Below, one piece after another: positions 18,660-30,007 of a stretch of DNA of 64,000 nucleotides. A program made the translations under genes and the position numbers. The stretch's first letter is position 1; each line of letters starts with the position of its first letter. The DNA comes from Isoetes taiwanensis (taxonomy: Eukaryota > Streptophyta > Lycopodiopsida > Isoetales > Isoetaceae): contig JAJEKV010000072.1 in assembly GCA_021234155.1 (NCBI GenBank), positions 3,248,299-3,312,298 on the forward strand, written 5' to 3'. The notes under the pieces are model-generated. The model was given only the letters and a program-made list of their open reading frames with translations, was not told where the DNA came from and made no database searches.

Positions 18660-21420
18660 ACAGGTAGGTCTATCTTTCATATTGGAGTGCTTGCATATTG
18701 CCTATCAACTCTCATAGACTGCTGGCACCTTTGAGTGTATTCAGCAGTAAAATGCGGTCAAAATAAATTCATTTTGGAAGGTGAATAGCTATAGAGTGAT
18801 TTTAATTTTGACTCTCCTATTCCATTTTTGAAAAATATGCAGAGCCAATGGCTTCTGCTTTTATATGATTTTCTAGTGAGCAATTTATGTTGTCATATAT
18901 AGTGTGGATCATAGTGTGGATCATAAGTTTTAAGAAATTTTACTCCATTTGCCCTGTTGTAATTTTGTGTATGGCAAAGAAAAAGGAATACCCTTTCACA
19001 TTTGAAATTCAAATCTTCAAATTTCATCAAATCTTCATGTAATGATTTGGTATAGGAAAGAACTATTGGTTCATAGAAGATAGGATTTAGCCTTAATTTC
19101 CACTAAATTCAACCTTCACAATTTTTATGGTTAATCAATGAAGCTGCAATCATTGACTTTGCCTAGTAGAAGTGACCCAAAAAAAAAAAGAGGCAAATCA
19201 ATGAATGTTGCAATGTTCTTATGATGAAACAATATATTTGATAGTTTATTTCCAATTTCTGTACTTTAGAGTGGTCATATTATAAGCTTATGTTTTTGTC
19301 CAACGAATCTTGAGTAGAACGACAATAACCACGTGTCCATAATCTCCCGTTTATATGCTTTAGTTCATGACAATAAGGTGGGGTATGCATTCCCCCTTGG
19401 CATATTCCCTTTGTGTGTTAGAGAACAATGGTTGATCTCCCCATTTTGACAAGAAAGGGAGAGTAGGAGACCCACTTTTCTCCTATAGAATTCATAGGAA
19501 CATACTTGATAAAAAATTTACTTGAACTCATCATAATTATGTGTCTGGTAGATCTAATAAGAATAAAGTGAAGATAATTATGCCAATGTCTGGGATTCGC
19601 TATAAGAAACATGAAGATACACTTTACGGCCCCCGGAGGGCAACCCCTCGTGCGCTATTTCATTTTTTTATTTTTTGTGCAGACTTCTTTAGTGGATCTC
19701 GCATCTGTATCAATTTTTAAAACTTTCCTCCGGCTGTTCTTTTTAGACATATAAGATGCATATTCTTGCCCGGGGGGGGGGGGTCAACCAGAACTAGCCT
19801 TGACAAAAGCCCTATTAAACCTGCTACGTACCTCGGTTAATCCCTTGGTACTATTATCATCCCATACATAGGCCGAGCTAGCCTAAGATGTATTCACTCC
19901 TACCATGTCAAACTATATTCACTTATTCCAAATAAATTCACAACAGGACTACATATTCTTCGTGCTGCATTTATATGTTAGAATAAGCTACATATGGAAC
20001 CCATACACTTTCTATACTTACACTAGACTTACTCTTATTTCATCAGTCCTCAAATTGAGTACAAATGTCCAACTTTTATGCTTTGCTATTGCATGCCTGC
20101 AAACCATAGGAAATTTCTTCCTTATTTATGTATAAAAGAAGTAAGCCATCATTAACCATATAGACTTATTTCTTGATCATTCTAGTTGTACTCATGCACT
20201 ATATAATTGAATGCATTATGAGTTTCTTGAGGTCACCATTATATTTACAGTATTCACAAGACGAATTCAAACTGTTAAAAAGATATCTGCAGCTTAATCC
20301 ATTAAGTCATAAACTTTTCAATCTATTTATATCAAAAAATGAAGAAGCCAAATATATTTGAAGATATCCAAATAAAGCAGATTCAAAATATGTTGTATGA
20401 TGTTGCAGTCAAACAGAGCATATGTACTACTAAAATTATGCTGCCATATTGCAATCCAGGATTACCAAGTCTGTAAGATCATTATATATCATATTTTCAG
20501 CAAAGGATAACCGGGGCATAAAAGAAAATTTCCAGCTCTTATAGATATGGATTTAGAACACAATACATTACCAGCTTAACTATTTCAGATTTATAACTAC
20601 AATCAGGAAAACCTGCTAAACTCCATACCATGTTTTCATAAAAGTAAAAGCATAATATAGATAATTGTAAAAGTTAAGTCTAGATATAGATACTTCAGAT
20701 TCGGATATCCATCTCCAATTTTTCAATCTTTGATCGTAAGACAAAATAAGGATAATGAGAGAAGAAGTTCTTGTACCTGCAGTCAACCAAGCAGACATTA
20801 GCAGTAATCCCGGTAATGATGCAAGGGTGCAGCTTCTTGGCTTATCATCTTTCACTCATTGTACTCTTTTGATGCTGCTTAAATAAAAAAGTAAAGAAGT
20901 CGTATTTAATTAAAGTGGGACTCATTCCATTCCCATTTTTTTTCGGAACCCTGTTAATTTACATGAAAAAGAGCACCCCGACCCGAAAACTATCCTTAAT
21001 TCGATTTTTTGTCTAGAACTCTGCATCGAAGCTTTCCTCCAGTTTTCCCTGATTAGCGAGTCGAGAACAAGAACAATGCAACTGAAACAAAGGAAATTCA
21101 TTAAAGATTGAAATCAAAGTTCTAGATTGAAACCAAAGTTTACAATGGTTGAAGATACTATGATGGTCGGGCTGACACAAATATTACATCATCTTAGCAC
21201 CACAGACCACCCCCTTGGGAACAACATGCGAGCAAAGGTCTGCAGGCGTTCCAAGCCACAAGAGCAACTTGAAGAGAATAGAAATCTGAACACGCTAGCG
21301 ACATGGCTCCCGATCATGTCTGTCGTTTCGCGATTTGTGCTGGGAAAAGGCAAAATCAAGTTAGTGCAAGTGATGCTACTGAGACAATACAAATAAGAAA
21401 ACAACCGGGTTCTAAGGGCC
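18660..21420. other. AT-rich intergenic DNA
   Basis: No coding region is supported. Several short open frames (for example 19418-19612, 20616-20855 and 21127-21396) lack motifs and have AT-biased composition. A G10 run lies near 19772-19781 next to a short C run, and CGGCCCCCGGAGGGCAACCC at about 19628 resembles the GC hairpins at the ends of repeat family A elsewhere in the window. A poly-A stretch sits at about 19180. Confidence 0.5.
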
Positions 21421-21429
21421 GAAGAATGT

Positions 21430-21905
21430 AGGTATGAGGCCTTTTCGACGACTCGAAGTCGAGAAAGGCCCCTCTCGATAGCTTAGAGCCCAAAAAAACA
21501 AAAACAAGAAAAAAAAATTCCTTCTTTTTCTAAGTAGGCAAAAAAAAATTTTTTTGAGGGGCCTTTCTCGACTTCAGCAGTCGAGAAAGACCCTCAAACC
21601 TCTAATGGCCTTTTCGACTTCCTTGAGTCGGAAACGTAGTCATAGTAAAATTTTTTTTTTTCCTTTTTAACTAGGAAAAAAAAGTTTTTTTCCAAGAAAA
21701 ATTTTTAGGGCCTTTCGACTCGTGGGTCGAGAAAAGCATCTCGAGAGTAAAAACGCAGTTTTGGGGGTTGAGAAAGGAAGCTCAAAGTGAAAAACGAGTT
21801 TCGAGGTCGAACGGCTTGATCACGAGGACCTTTTCATTTCTCGCGAGTCGAAGCGGCTTCGTGGTGGAAAACACTGATTCGAGGTTCAAGAAATGCAGTT
21901 GCCTA
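21430..21905. repeat. Array of degenerate inverted repeats of TTTCTCGACT/AGTCGAGAAA
   Basis: Within 475 bp the sequence returns repeatedly to CCTTTCTCGACTTC and its complement AAGTCGAGAAAGG, for example around 21438-21472, 21562-21592, 21607-21636, 21710-21738 and 21840-21855. The spacers include poly-A and poly-T blocks (AAAAAAAAATTTTTTT near 21540). The copies can pair as hairpins. It is not coding. It could be a degenerate foldback or the subterminal region of a DNA transposon. Confidence 0.6.
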
Positions 21906-22078
21906 CAAATATAATTTCTAGCTCCAATCTCATAGAGCACCAATCATGACTAACTGGACCAGCAATGGTATTTTCTATGTATTTTCTAATGCACACCATA
22001 TCATGCATTTATCATGTATACATATCTGAAAAAATAGACCCGCCCCTTTTATAATATATCAATGTTTACCCATAGCAC

Positions 22079-22333
22079 CGGTCCATACAAAGCACACATT
22101 AGTATTAGCACACATTAGCATTTTTATACTAGCACACCTTAATTAGCACACATTAGTACTTTATACTACCACAATTTCATAATACACGCATTAGCATCTA
22201 GCACACGGTCCATACAAAGCACACATTAGTATTAGCACACATTAGCATTTTTATACTAGCACACCTTAATTAGCACACATTAGTACTTTATACTACCACA
22301 ATTTCATAATACACGCATTAGCATACTAGCACA
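22079..22333. repeat. Tandem duplication, unit about 127 bp
   Basis: Positions 22079-22205 and 22206-22333 are almost identical, starting CGGTCCATACAAAGCACACA; the second copy has one extra base pair near its end. Within the unit a shorter AGCACACATTAG motif recurs several times. A third partial start (CGGTCCA) occurs at 22334. Confidence 0.9.
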
Positions 22334-22766
22334 CGGTCCACTTTTTATCTTAGATATAAGAATAATATGCCTAGCAACTCTAAGGTCAACATAAGGGGTA
22401 AAATATGATTATACAAGCATACATATATAAACACACAACCATGCTATCAATTTGCGACAAAAATTCAAATATTTATATGGGTGACACTAATAAAATGATA
22501 GTCCACGCTATAAGGATTTTAATCATAAGGATTTTAATAATTGGCCACGCTATACCCCGCCTTTCTTTCTTACGTTACAATTTATATCAGCTTTTTTCTC
22601 CCACCCATGCTTAAATTCGAAATTTGAAATTTAAAAAAGGGGGAGGGATTTGGTACATACCTTTGAAAACAAGAGAGATTTAGGACATGTCTTTGAAATT
22701 TGGTACACTTTACGCCATGGCTATGGAGAAGCTTCAAAATCTTGGCTCTGACATTGAAGCTCGGCT

Positions 22767-23213
22767 ATGGTATCGGTAAGATGTAGTTCTTACCCAGCGG
22801 AAAACAACAAAGGGGCTAGGGTTTTGGTTGTAGCATGCGAAGACACTACCTTATGGGTTCATCCGCCGGACGAGCACATGCCACATCTGCTGGTGCAAGA
22901 AGCCATATTCGGAGATGGCCCTTTGCCCGTGATAGTAGGCGCAGATCCGACTCAAGAAAAAACCCTATTTGAGATCCAGGCAGGGGAAACGTACTTCGAA
23001 CGAGAGGAGGCCGTGGAAGTCCGTCTTCGAAATAGGTATCCACGGGGATTGTAGGTCGGATTCTCACCTGCATTAATCGGAGAACACATTGAAGAATTTG
23101 TGAATAAAGCCGGATACCGCGAAGATCAGCCGAATACAACGATCTTTCTCAGGCGATTCACGGGGAAGGTCGAGGCTACAGAAGGTGAAGGATACCTTGG
23201 ATTTGGCGGATGA
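22767..23213 (+). pseudogene. Degenerate coding sequence, unknown family
   Basis: A coding-like frame reads VLVVACEDTTLWVHPPDEH and on to a TAG at 23052-23054, then continues in the same frame with GFSPALIGEHIEEFVNKAGY to a TGA at 23211-23213. The GC-richer composition than its flanks and the uninterrupted frame after the TAG suggest a once-functional gene of about 145 codons or more. I recognise no domain. The phrase GTAAGATGTAGTTC occurs both just upstream (22778) and downstream (about 23350), so the locus may be flanked by a short direct repeat. Confidence 0.35.
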
Positions 23214-24160
23214 GAGGATGAAAGCCGGGCGAGAGATATCATGAAGTGTGGAAACAGGGAGGTCCGTCGTGCTTGTTTGTCTTCCGAAGGAGAATGCGGT
23301 CCGGAGAGGTCGGAGGTCTGGAGAATGTAGTCTCGGAGGTGGGTGGTCGGGTAAGATGTAGTTCGAGCTCTAGCTATGGCATCGCCTTCATCTTGATATC
23401 GAATGGGTCAGACCTTCATCGGCTGATCGCCGTTCCTCCTCCCAGCTAGCAGGTCCGAAAGCGGATAATCGGCTACCTCTGCATCTTCGGGATTTTCTTG
23501 TAACTTCTCTCGATCATCTACGGGCTTATAGATCATCGCCATAATCAATCCACCGAGCAAATCAGTATTCGATCTTGGGAGTTAGGCCACAAATCCCTAT
23601 TCAATGTTCAACGGTCACTATTCGGCCCAAGGGTGACTATTCACGGTCCCACAATTATTGTTTCATGTCATGTCTCTGAGCTCTTGTAACGGGTTGATCC
23701 TCTTTATATATTTTCCATGTCTCCTACTTTATAAATATCTCCAGATCTCCTATCCCTCCCTTTCTCGACTCTAATTCGGGAAGGATTTCTTTAGTTTTAT
23801 TTTTAGTCCTCCCTCCCTATCCGCCATAGATCCCTCCCTATCCACGCCATAGATGGTCGTGATGAAAGAAGGAGCTCATATGTCTTGTGAGGCTAAGGCA
23901 AAGCCCAAGGCGAGGCGATGGCCTCCCTCGCCCTCATTTTGATTTGCGGCTAAAGACCTAGTAGGGTCGAAATTCGGCTCATCCAAATTTTGTCCATCAA
24001 AGCGGGTTCCGGGTTGTCGATGCAATCTTCTTAGTGTGAATCCAGGGAGCTTTGATTTGATTTTCGTTAAGCCGAACAACGGAACAAAGCAATCCTCCCT
24101 TGGCGGCTTTTTTGGAGTCGATTTTGTGGGCATCTTCGCCCCACTAGTCGAGAAATCACC
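23214..24160. other. Intergenic, no supported gene
   Basis: Moderately GC-rich DNA. An 85-codon basic minus-strand frame (23876-24133) has no recognisable domain. CCGCCATAGATCCCTCCCTATCC-like short direct repeats occur around 23806-23855. Confidence 0.35.
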
Positions 24161-24169
24161 TTGGCTATT

Positions 24170-24600
24170 ATTTCCTGATTCATTATATATATTGTTTTTT
24201 TAATTAATTATAATAATGTTAATTATATTTGTTAATTATATTTATTATAATTATATTGATTATAATTACTACATCTTTGCCCCCTTTTGCCCTTTCTCTC
24301 CCTTCCCATTTGCCCTTTTGCCCATCATCCTCCTCCCCCAGTTGCCTCTTTGCCCATCCTCCTTCCCTTCTCCATTTGCCTTTCCCATCCTCCTCCCTCT
24401 CCAGTTGCCTCTTTCCCATCCCCCCCCCCCCCCCTCCCAATTGCCTCTTGCCCGTCCTCCTCCCCCTCTCTAGTTGCCTCTTGCCCCCTCTTCTCACCCC
24501 CCTTTTCGAACTTCCTCCCTCCCCCCCTTCTTCTAACTTAACCCCTTCCTTACTTCTCTCAACTTCTCCCCTTTCCCTTCCCCTCCCCCTGATCTAACAA
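24170..24600. repeat. AT microsatellite-like block followed by a pyrimidine-rich minisatellite
   Basis: 24190-24270 is nearly pure A/T with repeated TTAATTATA. From 24275 to about 24595 the plus strand is almost entirely C and T, organised as a loose 30-35-bp repeat around CAGTTGCCTCTTGCCC, with a C run at 24420-24434. Open frames on either strand here are consequences of the composition. Confidence 0.8.
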
Positions 24601-25338
24601 CGATTCAATGAAAAAAAATTTGTCCCATTTTCAGTCCGAGTCCCAAAATTCGAGATTTGTCCCACTTTAATTAAATACGACTTAAAGGAAATAAACTCAG
24701 ATTTATAATTCTAGACCTATAGTCATCATGTTCATATAATAAATCCATATCACTGCAATGCTAAGGGCTCATTTATTGTGCACTTCTGATCACACTTATC
24801 ATGTTGTTCCAATCCTAACAAGGTGCTGCGCACGGAGGGTTGCCCTCCGATGTCGTGAGGGGATGTTTATATAGTCTCTGATGCATAGTGCTCTAAACTC
24901 AATCATCAAGTGCAGAAAGTAGATTTTATTGTGACGTAAAATAGATTAACTCAATATATTTTAATGTTCGGATGACTTATAAGATAGATAGAGAATAGTG
25001 GATTATAGGTTTCAGAATGTTTACCATGTTATAGATATCATATTTTCACAAGTACCATAGTACAACTTTTGAAATCAATTTTTAAACCCAAAATACATGT
25101 CCAAATTGAACCGAATATTGAGTATAGAGCAAAGAAACCCGTTACCTGCATCCACAAACAAAAAACAAGAATCAAAATGTTTGTCATGTATAGGTATGGG
25201 ATAACAGGTGTCATGGGTTTCTTTGAGGTTATCCCCCTTCACTATATCAATATTCAAGCATAAAGCAAAGATTAGAAGCTGTCTGTTAGCAAATATGAAC
25301 CAGCCACTTTAATCTGTCAATAATTTAGTAGCCGTAAT
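24601..25338. other. AT-rich spacer
   Basis: No gene. A short GC hairpin-like element (CGGAGGGTTGCCCTCCG) lies near 24834-24850. The rest is AT-rich without obvious repeats. Confidence 0.5.
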
Positions 25339-25630
25339 ATGTCTAGTTCATGCATATTCACCCCTTATTCCTTAATCTATACCATATTAAAGTTCCTCGT
25401 TTGTGGGGTATGCAAGTACAAAATTTGCTATCTTTGTATAATAAGATTCATAAAATACTATAAGATTTCAAGCGGAATACTATATGGTATTGATTTAAAT
25501 GCGGTAAAAAATACAATTATGAGGGCTCTCGGTTGCCCCTCGTCACCCAGGTGTGAATATGCACCCAAACCAAAGGGGGTTTAAGGGGATTTTAATTTAA
25601 ATGTGTTGGACCCAATGGTTATGTTAATTA
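25339..25630 (+). repeat. Repeat family A, copy 1
   Basis: A 290-bp copy of a dispersed family also present at 29550-29860 and, inverted, at 45337-45640. Shared landmarks are GCATATTCACCCCTTATTCC, TTCCTCGTTTGTGGGGTATG, TACTATAAGATTT, GAGGGCTCTCGGTTGCCC, GTGTGAATATGCACCCAAAC and a terminal GGGGATTTTAATTTAAATG. Its right end is interrupted by the tail of the minus-strand LINE. It encodes nothing; MITE-like or a non-autonomous element end. Confidence 0.75.
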
Positions 25631-27275
25631 ATAGAATAGAATAGAATAGAATAGTTTTTTTTATCGCCCACCGAGACCAATGGGCCTATGGCACCGGAAG
25701 GGCCCAAACAAACTTATTCTTGTCGGGGTTAAAACCCCCTCACCAAGGGTTTTCGAGGGAAAACCGTGGCGTAATAAGAATGTCGCCAAACCGCACAAGT
25801 ATACATCATCATGAAATAAATGTGTATGTACATGTCAAGTGCGTGTCCCGAGGACATAGCTGATCTCGCATGTCCATGACCTCCGAAGGTATGATCCTAG
25901 CATCCGCATACGGATGCCGTGGCTCAATGTCACATGTAGCGGGGCCAGGGCCCGACCAACTCAAAGATAGCGTCCCGATTTGATCATATGGGCAACTTTG
26001 AAGGGTATGAGATTCATCCTCAATGACTCCCATTTGGCAGCATTGATGAGCCCGGCCCCGGCGTGGCTCACCAATCCATCTCACTCGTCTCAACCAAGAT
26101 GATGTGCCCCAATGCGAATGGAGGCAATGAGTCTGCGTCTTTTCATGGGCAAGTGGGCACGCAGGTAGCATTGTGGGCCTCGTTCCAATGTGGGATTTTA
26201 TGGCGCCGGTAGTGTGTCTTTGTCTTGACTGTTCAAAGGGCGCTGGCATCCCAAAGCTTGCTTGATGAAGCAAGCGTCAAGATATTGCCCTCAAGCTATG
26301 GCGACTGCCTCGCTTGCACATGTATGCACATGTGCTCCGCGACATTCCATCTAGCCATCCATTGAGCTCTTTTCCTCCAAAGATGCCTTGAGGCGCCAGG
26401 CCCCATTGCCATGATATGCTTTAGTTTTGGGAGACGAAAGCATCGTCCATGTTGACCACCTTCCGAAATAGACAATGTGGCGATCAAGGGGGCCCTCCCG
26501 AAGAGGCAAGGATCCCGCTTTCTAAAGTAGAATTTGATATGGGACTGTGGATTTCACCCCCTAGTGCTCGTACCAAGAAGGCTTTCTCAGACCTGCTCCA
26601 AGTCATTCCAAGTAGCGAGGGATACCACTGGCCCCATACTTCAACCCCATATAAAAGGACAGCTCCACTAAGACTTTAAAGTGTGTGATCGATGGGTCCA
26701 ATCATACAACTCCGCTTCTATGACTATTGTTTTGCATTGCATATAGTGCTTTCCACCGCCGTAACTCGTAGAGTCGTATGGATGTGTCCCAGTGCATAGT
26801 AGACGGAAACTCCACTCCCAAATATTTGTATGTGGATGCTACTTCCACATTCGCCCTACAACTAAGGAGGGGATCCCTACCGTCGTGAAGATGATATGAA
26901 AACCACCTTAGTCTTGGCCAAGTTGACGCCAAGATATCGCCGCTTGACAAAATGTGTCCGTGGCATCGAGATGTCGTTGCATGTCCGGCTGGTGTGTAAG
27001 CTAGGAGGTCCACATCATCAAGATATATTAACCGCTTGATGATCCGTAGAGAAGGTGAGCCCGCCGCGCCCCATTATCGCCAAGCCCGGCTCCAATTGAT
27101 CAATGTAAAGCCCAAACAATGTTGGGGAGAGAGGGCATCCCTGGCGAACCCCGATACTACTATCAAATGGTTGGCTTGTCGGCTGCAACCGACCCGAGCA
27201 TCTTTCATAAAGCCTGTAAACTGCATTCTGCAAATCTACCGGAACCCCCAGCTGTCGCAATCTTGCCCATAGTTA
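25631..27275 (-). mobile_element. 5'-truncated LINE with pentamer tail
   Basis: The minus strand carries the 3' half of a LINE. From high to low coordinates there is RT sequence LRQLGVPVDLQNAVYRLYE, then SIGVRQGCPLSPTLFGLYID, the catalytic YLDDVDLLAY (YLDD at 27014-27025) one frame over, and further 3' a Cys/His cluster of the form CCQM...EDESHTLQSCPYDQI that resembles the LINE C-terminal zinc finger. The element begins abruptly near 27275 within RT and ends in GATAAAAAAAACTATTCTATTC, that is, an ATTCT-repeat tail instead of poly(A). Frameshifts and stops show it is dead. Confidence 0.75.
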
Positions 27276-27289
27276 TGTGTTGGTTGTTA

Positions 27290-27390
27290 ATGTCAATGGT
27301 TGTTATGTGTTGGGGGATTTAATTTTTATATGTTGGATGTTAATGGTTTGTGTTGCAAAAAAAAAAAAAATTGCCCCCGGGGGCCTTAGG
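27290..27390 (+). repeat. Terminal part of a family A-like element with GC hairpin
   Basis: Short repeated TTAATGTCAATGGTTGTTATGTG/GGATGTTAATGGTTTGTG phrases run into A14 and then TTGCCCCCGGGGGCCTTAGG. The same order (a GTGTG/ATGG phrase, A/T run, GC palindrome, CTTA) is seen inverted at the 45337 end of family A copy 3, so this appears to be an isolated end of that family. Confidence 0.5.
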
Positions 27391-28114
27391 ACGTCCGTGT
27401 GACAAAAAATTTTAGAATTCAAACCGTAAAAAACTAGAATTCATTTGAGGCTTTCATCACTGTAGCTTTTGAATTTGATCACAATAAAACAAATAGAACA
27501 TAAGTAAAAGTTACCATAAAGATAGAGCAGATTGATCCCATTATTCTGAAAGTCATAAAGTTTACAACACAAAGAAAACCCTCTGTTATTATGCTACATA
27601 TTGTTACTTCCGCTACAACTATTTCTCTTTCACAATGACACCATTGTTTATCAATCCATATGATTTTGGATGCTCCATCTCTAGCTTAAAGGTAATGCAT
27701 GATTCACCTTACGGTTCGATTAAAGTTCCAAACCTACAATATAAATGTATTCTTGTGGCCCTTTGTTTGGTGATCTGCGTGACATGGAAAAGGGCGTGGA
27801 ATAATCCTTTTGTTGTGTGCATAAGAACCGTTTGTTGATTGAAGCTAAAGGTGGCTGCTATGAACAATCCGGCTTAAATATCCAAGAGTTGAAAGCAAAA
27901 CGAGGGCCTAAACTTGAATCTGCAAAGAAATCATAGGAAGGAAACAAAAGGGGGTTTTGCAAAGACTACATTGTAGAATCGGAAACCAATACCTTGTAAA
28001 AAACATTATGCTAACTGAAGAAACATTAAAAAACAAATACCTTTGTAAGTGTGAGCAAAAAATCCATCTCATGGTAGTAAAATCCACTCCGGCAATAAGA
28101 ATCCAAGAGGGCAA
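27391..28114. other. AT-rich spacer with a family B-like end
   Basis: No gene supported. CTCTGTTATTATGCTACATATT at about 27582-27603 matches the end of repeat family B. Short open frames are not coding-like. Confidence 0.4.
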
Positions 28115-28226
28115 GTACACATGCACACATGCACATGCACTTGCACTTGCACATGCATATGAACATGCAGATGCACACACATGCACATGCATGTGCACAT
28201 GCATACACATGCACACACTTGCATAG
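28115..28226. repeat. ACATGC hexanucleotide microsatellite
   Basis: About 110 bp of ACATGC/ACTTGC/ACACATGC units, imperfect. It generates Cys/Met/His-rich false open frames on both strands. Confidence 0.9.
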
Positions 28227-28307
28227 TGTTCATGCACAAACACATGCAGAGAAAGACAACAACCCTCGGATTTTTCCAACCAACGAAAATCAACGGCCCA
28301 TAAAGGG

Positions 28308-28430
28308 TGCACTCTAGAAATACTATTTAGTACACCTCAACGAATACAACAACGAAATCATAGAAAAACCATATGAAAAAGCGTATAAAAATCTAAAAGT
28401 AACCCCCTGTTATTATGCTACATATTACCA
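28308..28430 (+). repeat. Repeat family B, copy 1
   Basis: GTGCACTCTAGAAATAC...AAATCATAGAAAAACCATATG...AAAGCGTATAAAAATC...ACCCCCTGTTATTATGCTACATATT. About 120 bp, matching 31596-31715 and, inverted, 42665-42785. It abuts the start of family C at 28431 precisely, suggesting insertion next to or into a family C copy. Confidence 0.75.
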
Positions 28431-28515
28431 CAAATCTAAGCTATTTTTATTCCCGGATCGAAGCTATTTTAATTCCAAGGCGAGATAGGATATTATTTTA
28501 TTTTAATGCCCGTGG
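28431..28515 (+). repeat. Repeat family C, copy 1
   Basis: ACCACAAATCTAAGCTATTTTTATTCCC, then GGATATTATTTTATT. The same block occurs at 32838-32940, where it is not preceded by family B and where the middle TATTTTAATTCCAAGGC phrase is duplicated. Confidence 0.65.
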
Positions 28516-29429
28516 AAGCTATAGTTACTAAACCTAAACCACATCTTAGCATAAAACAGTTCTATTCTAAGGCTTCACAATGCAAATTAAATAGATCCTT
28601 CAGAAATTCATCTAAATCTATCAAACCTTAGAATTTTGCCCAAGAATGTTAGAGTGTCCGGGCTCGAGTTTTCACAAATTTGTTTGCAATCTTATCGTTT
28701 GTAAGTGAAGTCACCCTCATCCTCTTTATGTGTGGACTTGTCATCAGCCCCAATCTCGGTATGCTTTCCTTTTTCCACTCCTACATCCTTCCCGGTTTGC
28801 TCCCCATTGTTTGCAGTTGGAATCACAAATTTAATTGTGGTAATTGAAATATCTTCTTTCCCCCATTCCCTTTCAATTTTTCTTCTGCTAATCTCTTTCT
28901 TGTAGCAGCATTTAGATCGCCCTTCTTTCTTTCCATTGTATGCACAAGATTGAGTCTGCAATCTGCCACAGAATCTATATTGTGCAAGACCAGCTTTACC
29001 ATTCTTGTGAATACTTGTTGCCTTATATGCGAAGATCCTGTACCTATTACCGCCGGTTCCAAATAGAGAAATCTCATGCTATTGCAAGCAAATGGCCATG
29101 AGGTCCCTGGCCATTGTCTTCATGATTCCATCTGCCATGTAGTATTTGAAACCTAAAATTTTTTCCACGTTAGTTTAGTTTTTTGTCCTAATCTAAATGT
29201 TACATTATTTTGCCATATGGAGGTTATAGCTAGGTCAATTCCATAAATGTGCATGTAAGTTAAAATCCACAATTGTGAAGTAATAGAGAGTATTTCCAAC
29301 CTTCAAAAGTACATATTGACATATCCTCCTAGCATCCCAATTTACTTGTACTTTTGGATGTGTATTTTTTTTGCATTCCAATTTCCTTTAGTGTCTTCTA
29401 CCAAACAATCATCAGTTTACCATATGTAA
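28516..29429. other. Intergenic, no supported gene
   Basis: AT-rich DNA. An 84-codon minus-strand frame (28823-29077) and an overlapping 89-codon frame show no domain. Nothing else noticed. Confidence 0.4.
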
Positions 29430-30007
29430 TTAACATTAACATTGATTAATATAAACTATTACATCAAACTATTTTAAATTAAAATCCCCCTCAAATCCCC
29501 TTTGGTTTGGGTGCATATTCACACGGGGGTTACTCCGGGCAACGAGAGCTATCGGATGGGCATATTTGCCCTTTATTCTAAGATCTGGACCGTACATAGC
29601 GATCCTCGTTTGTGGGGTATGCATGTACAAGTTTTTGTGTACTGTATATTAAGGTTTGCAAAATACTATAAGGTTTGAGAGAATGTACTTAATGGTATTA
29701 ATTTTGTACATGTATTGTAAATATATTTTTGGGGCTCTTGCTGCCCTACATAACTCCCCGTGTGGATATGCACCCAAACCAAAGGGGGTTTAAGGGGGAT
29801 TTTAATTTAAATGTGTTAAATGCAATGGTCTATGTTAATAATGTTAATGATAGTTGTGTATTGATTGTTTATTAAAAAAAAAATTGGGCCCGCCGGACCC
29901 CACGTCACCCCCTCGTGTGAATATGCACGCAAACCAAAAGAGATTTGAGGGGGATTTTAATTTAAAATAGTTTGATGTAATAGTTTATATTAATCAATGT
30001 TAATGTT
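29430..30007. mobile_element. Foldback element with about 95-bp inverted arms and a nested family A copy
   Basis: The left arm (about 29430-29528) and right arm (about 29905-30007) are inverted copies: CATTAACATTGATTAATATA...TTTAAATTAAAATCCCCCTCAAATC...GGTTTGGGTGCATATTCACACG on the left is matched in reverse by CGTGTGAATATGCACGCAAACC...GATTTGAGGGGGATTTTAATTTAAA...TATATTAATCAATGTTAATG. Between them at about 29550-29860 is a direct-orientation family A copy (copy 2) ending in an A11 run and a GC palindrome-like GGGCCCGCCGG. No coding capacity, so non-autonomous and MITE-like. Target duplication not resolved. Confidence 0.75.

Noticed and set aside
23876-24133. 85-codon basic frame on the minus strand
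   Set aside because: No recognised domain and no supporting context.
24216-24597. Several overlapping open frames of 84-122 codons
   Set aside because: They are products of a C/T-only (or G/A-only) minisatellite and encode Pro/Leu/Ser or Arg/Gly/Glu repeats.
27908-28317. Cys/Met/His-rich frames on both strands that look like metal-binding proteins
   Set aside because: Generated entirely by the ACATGC microsatellite.
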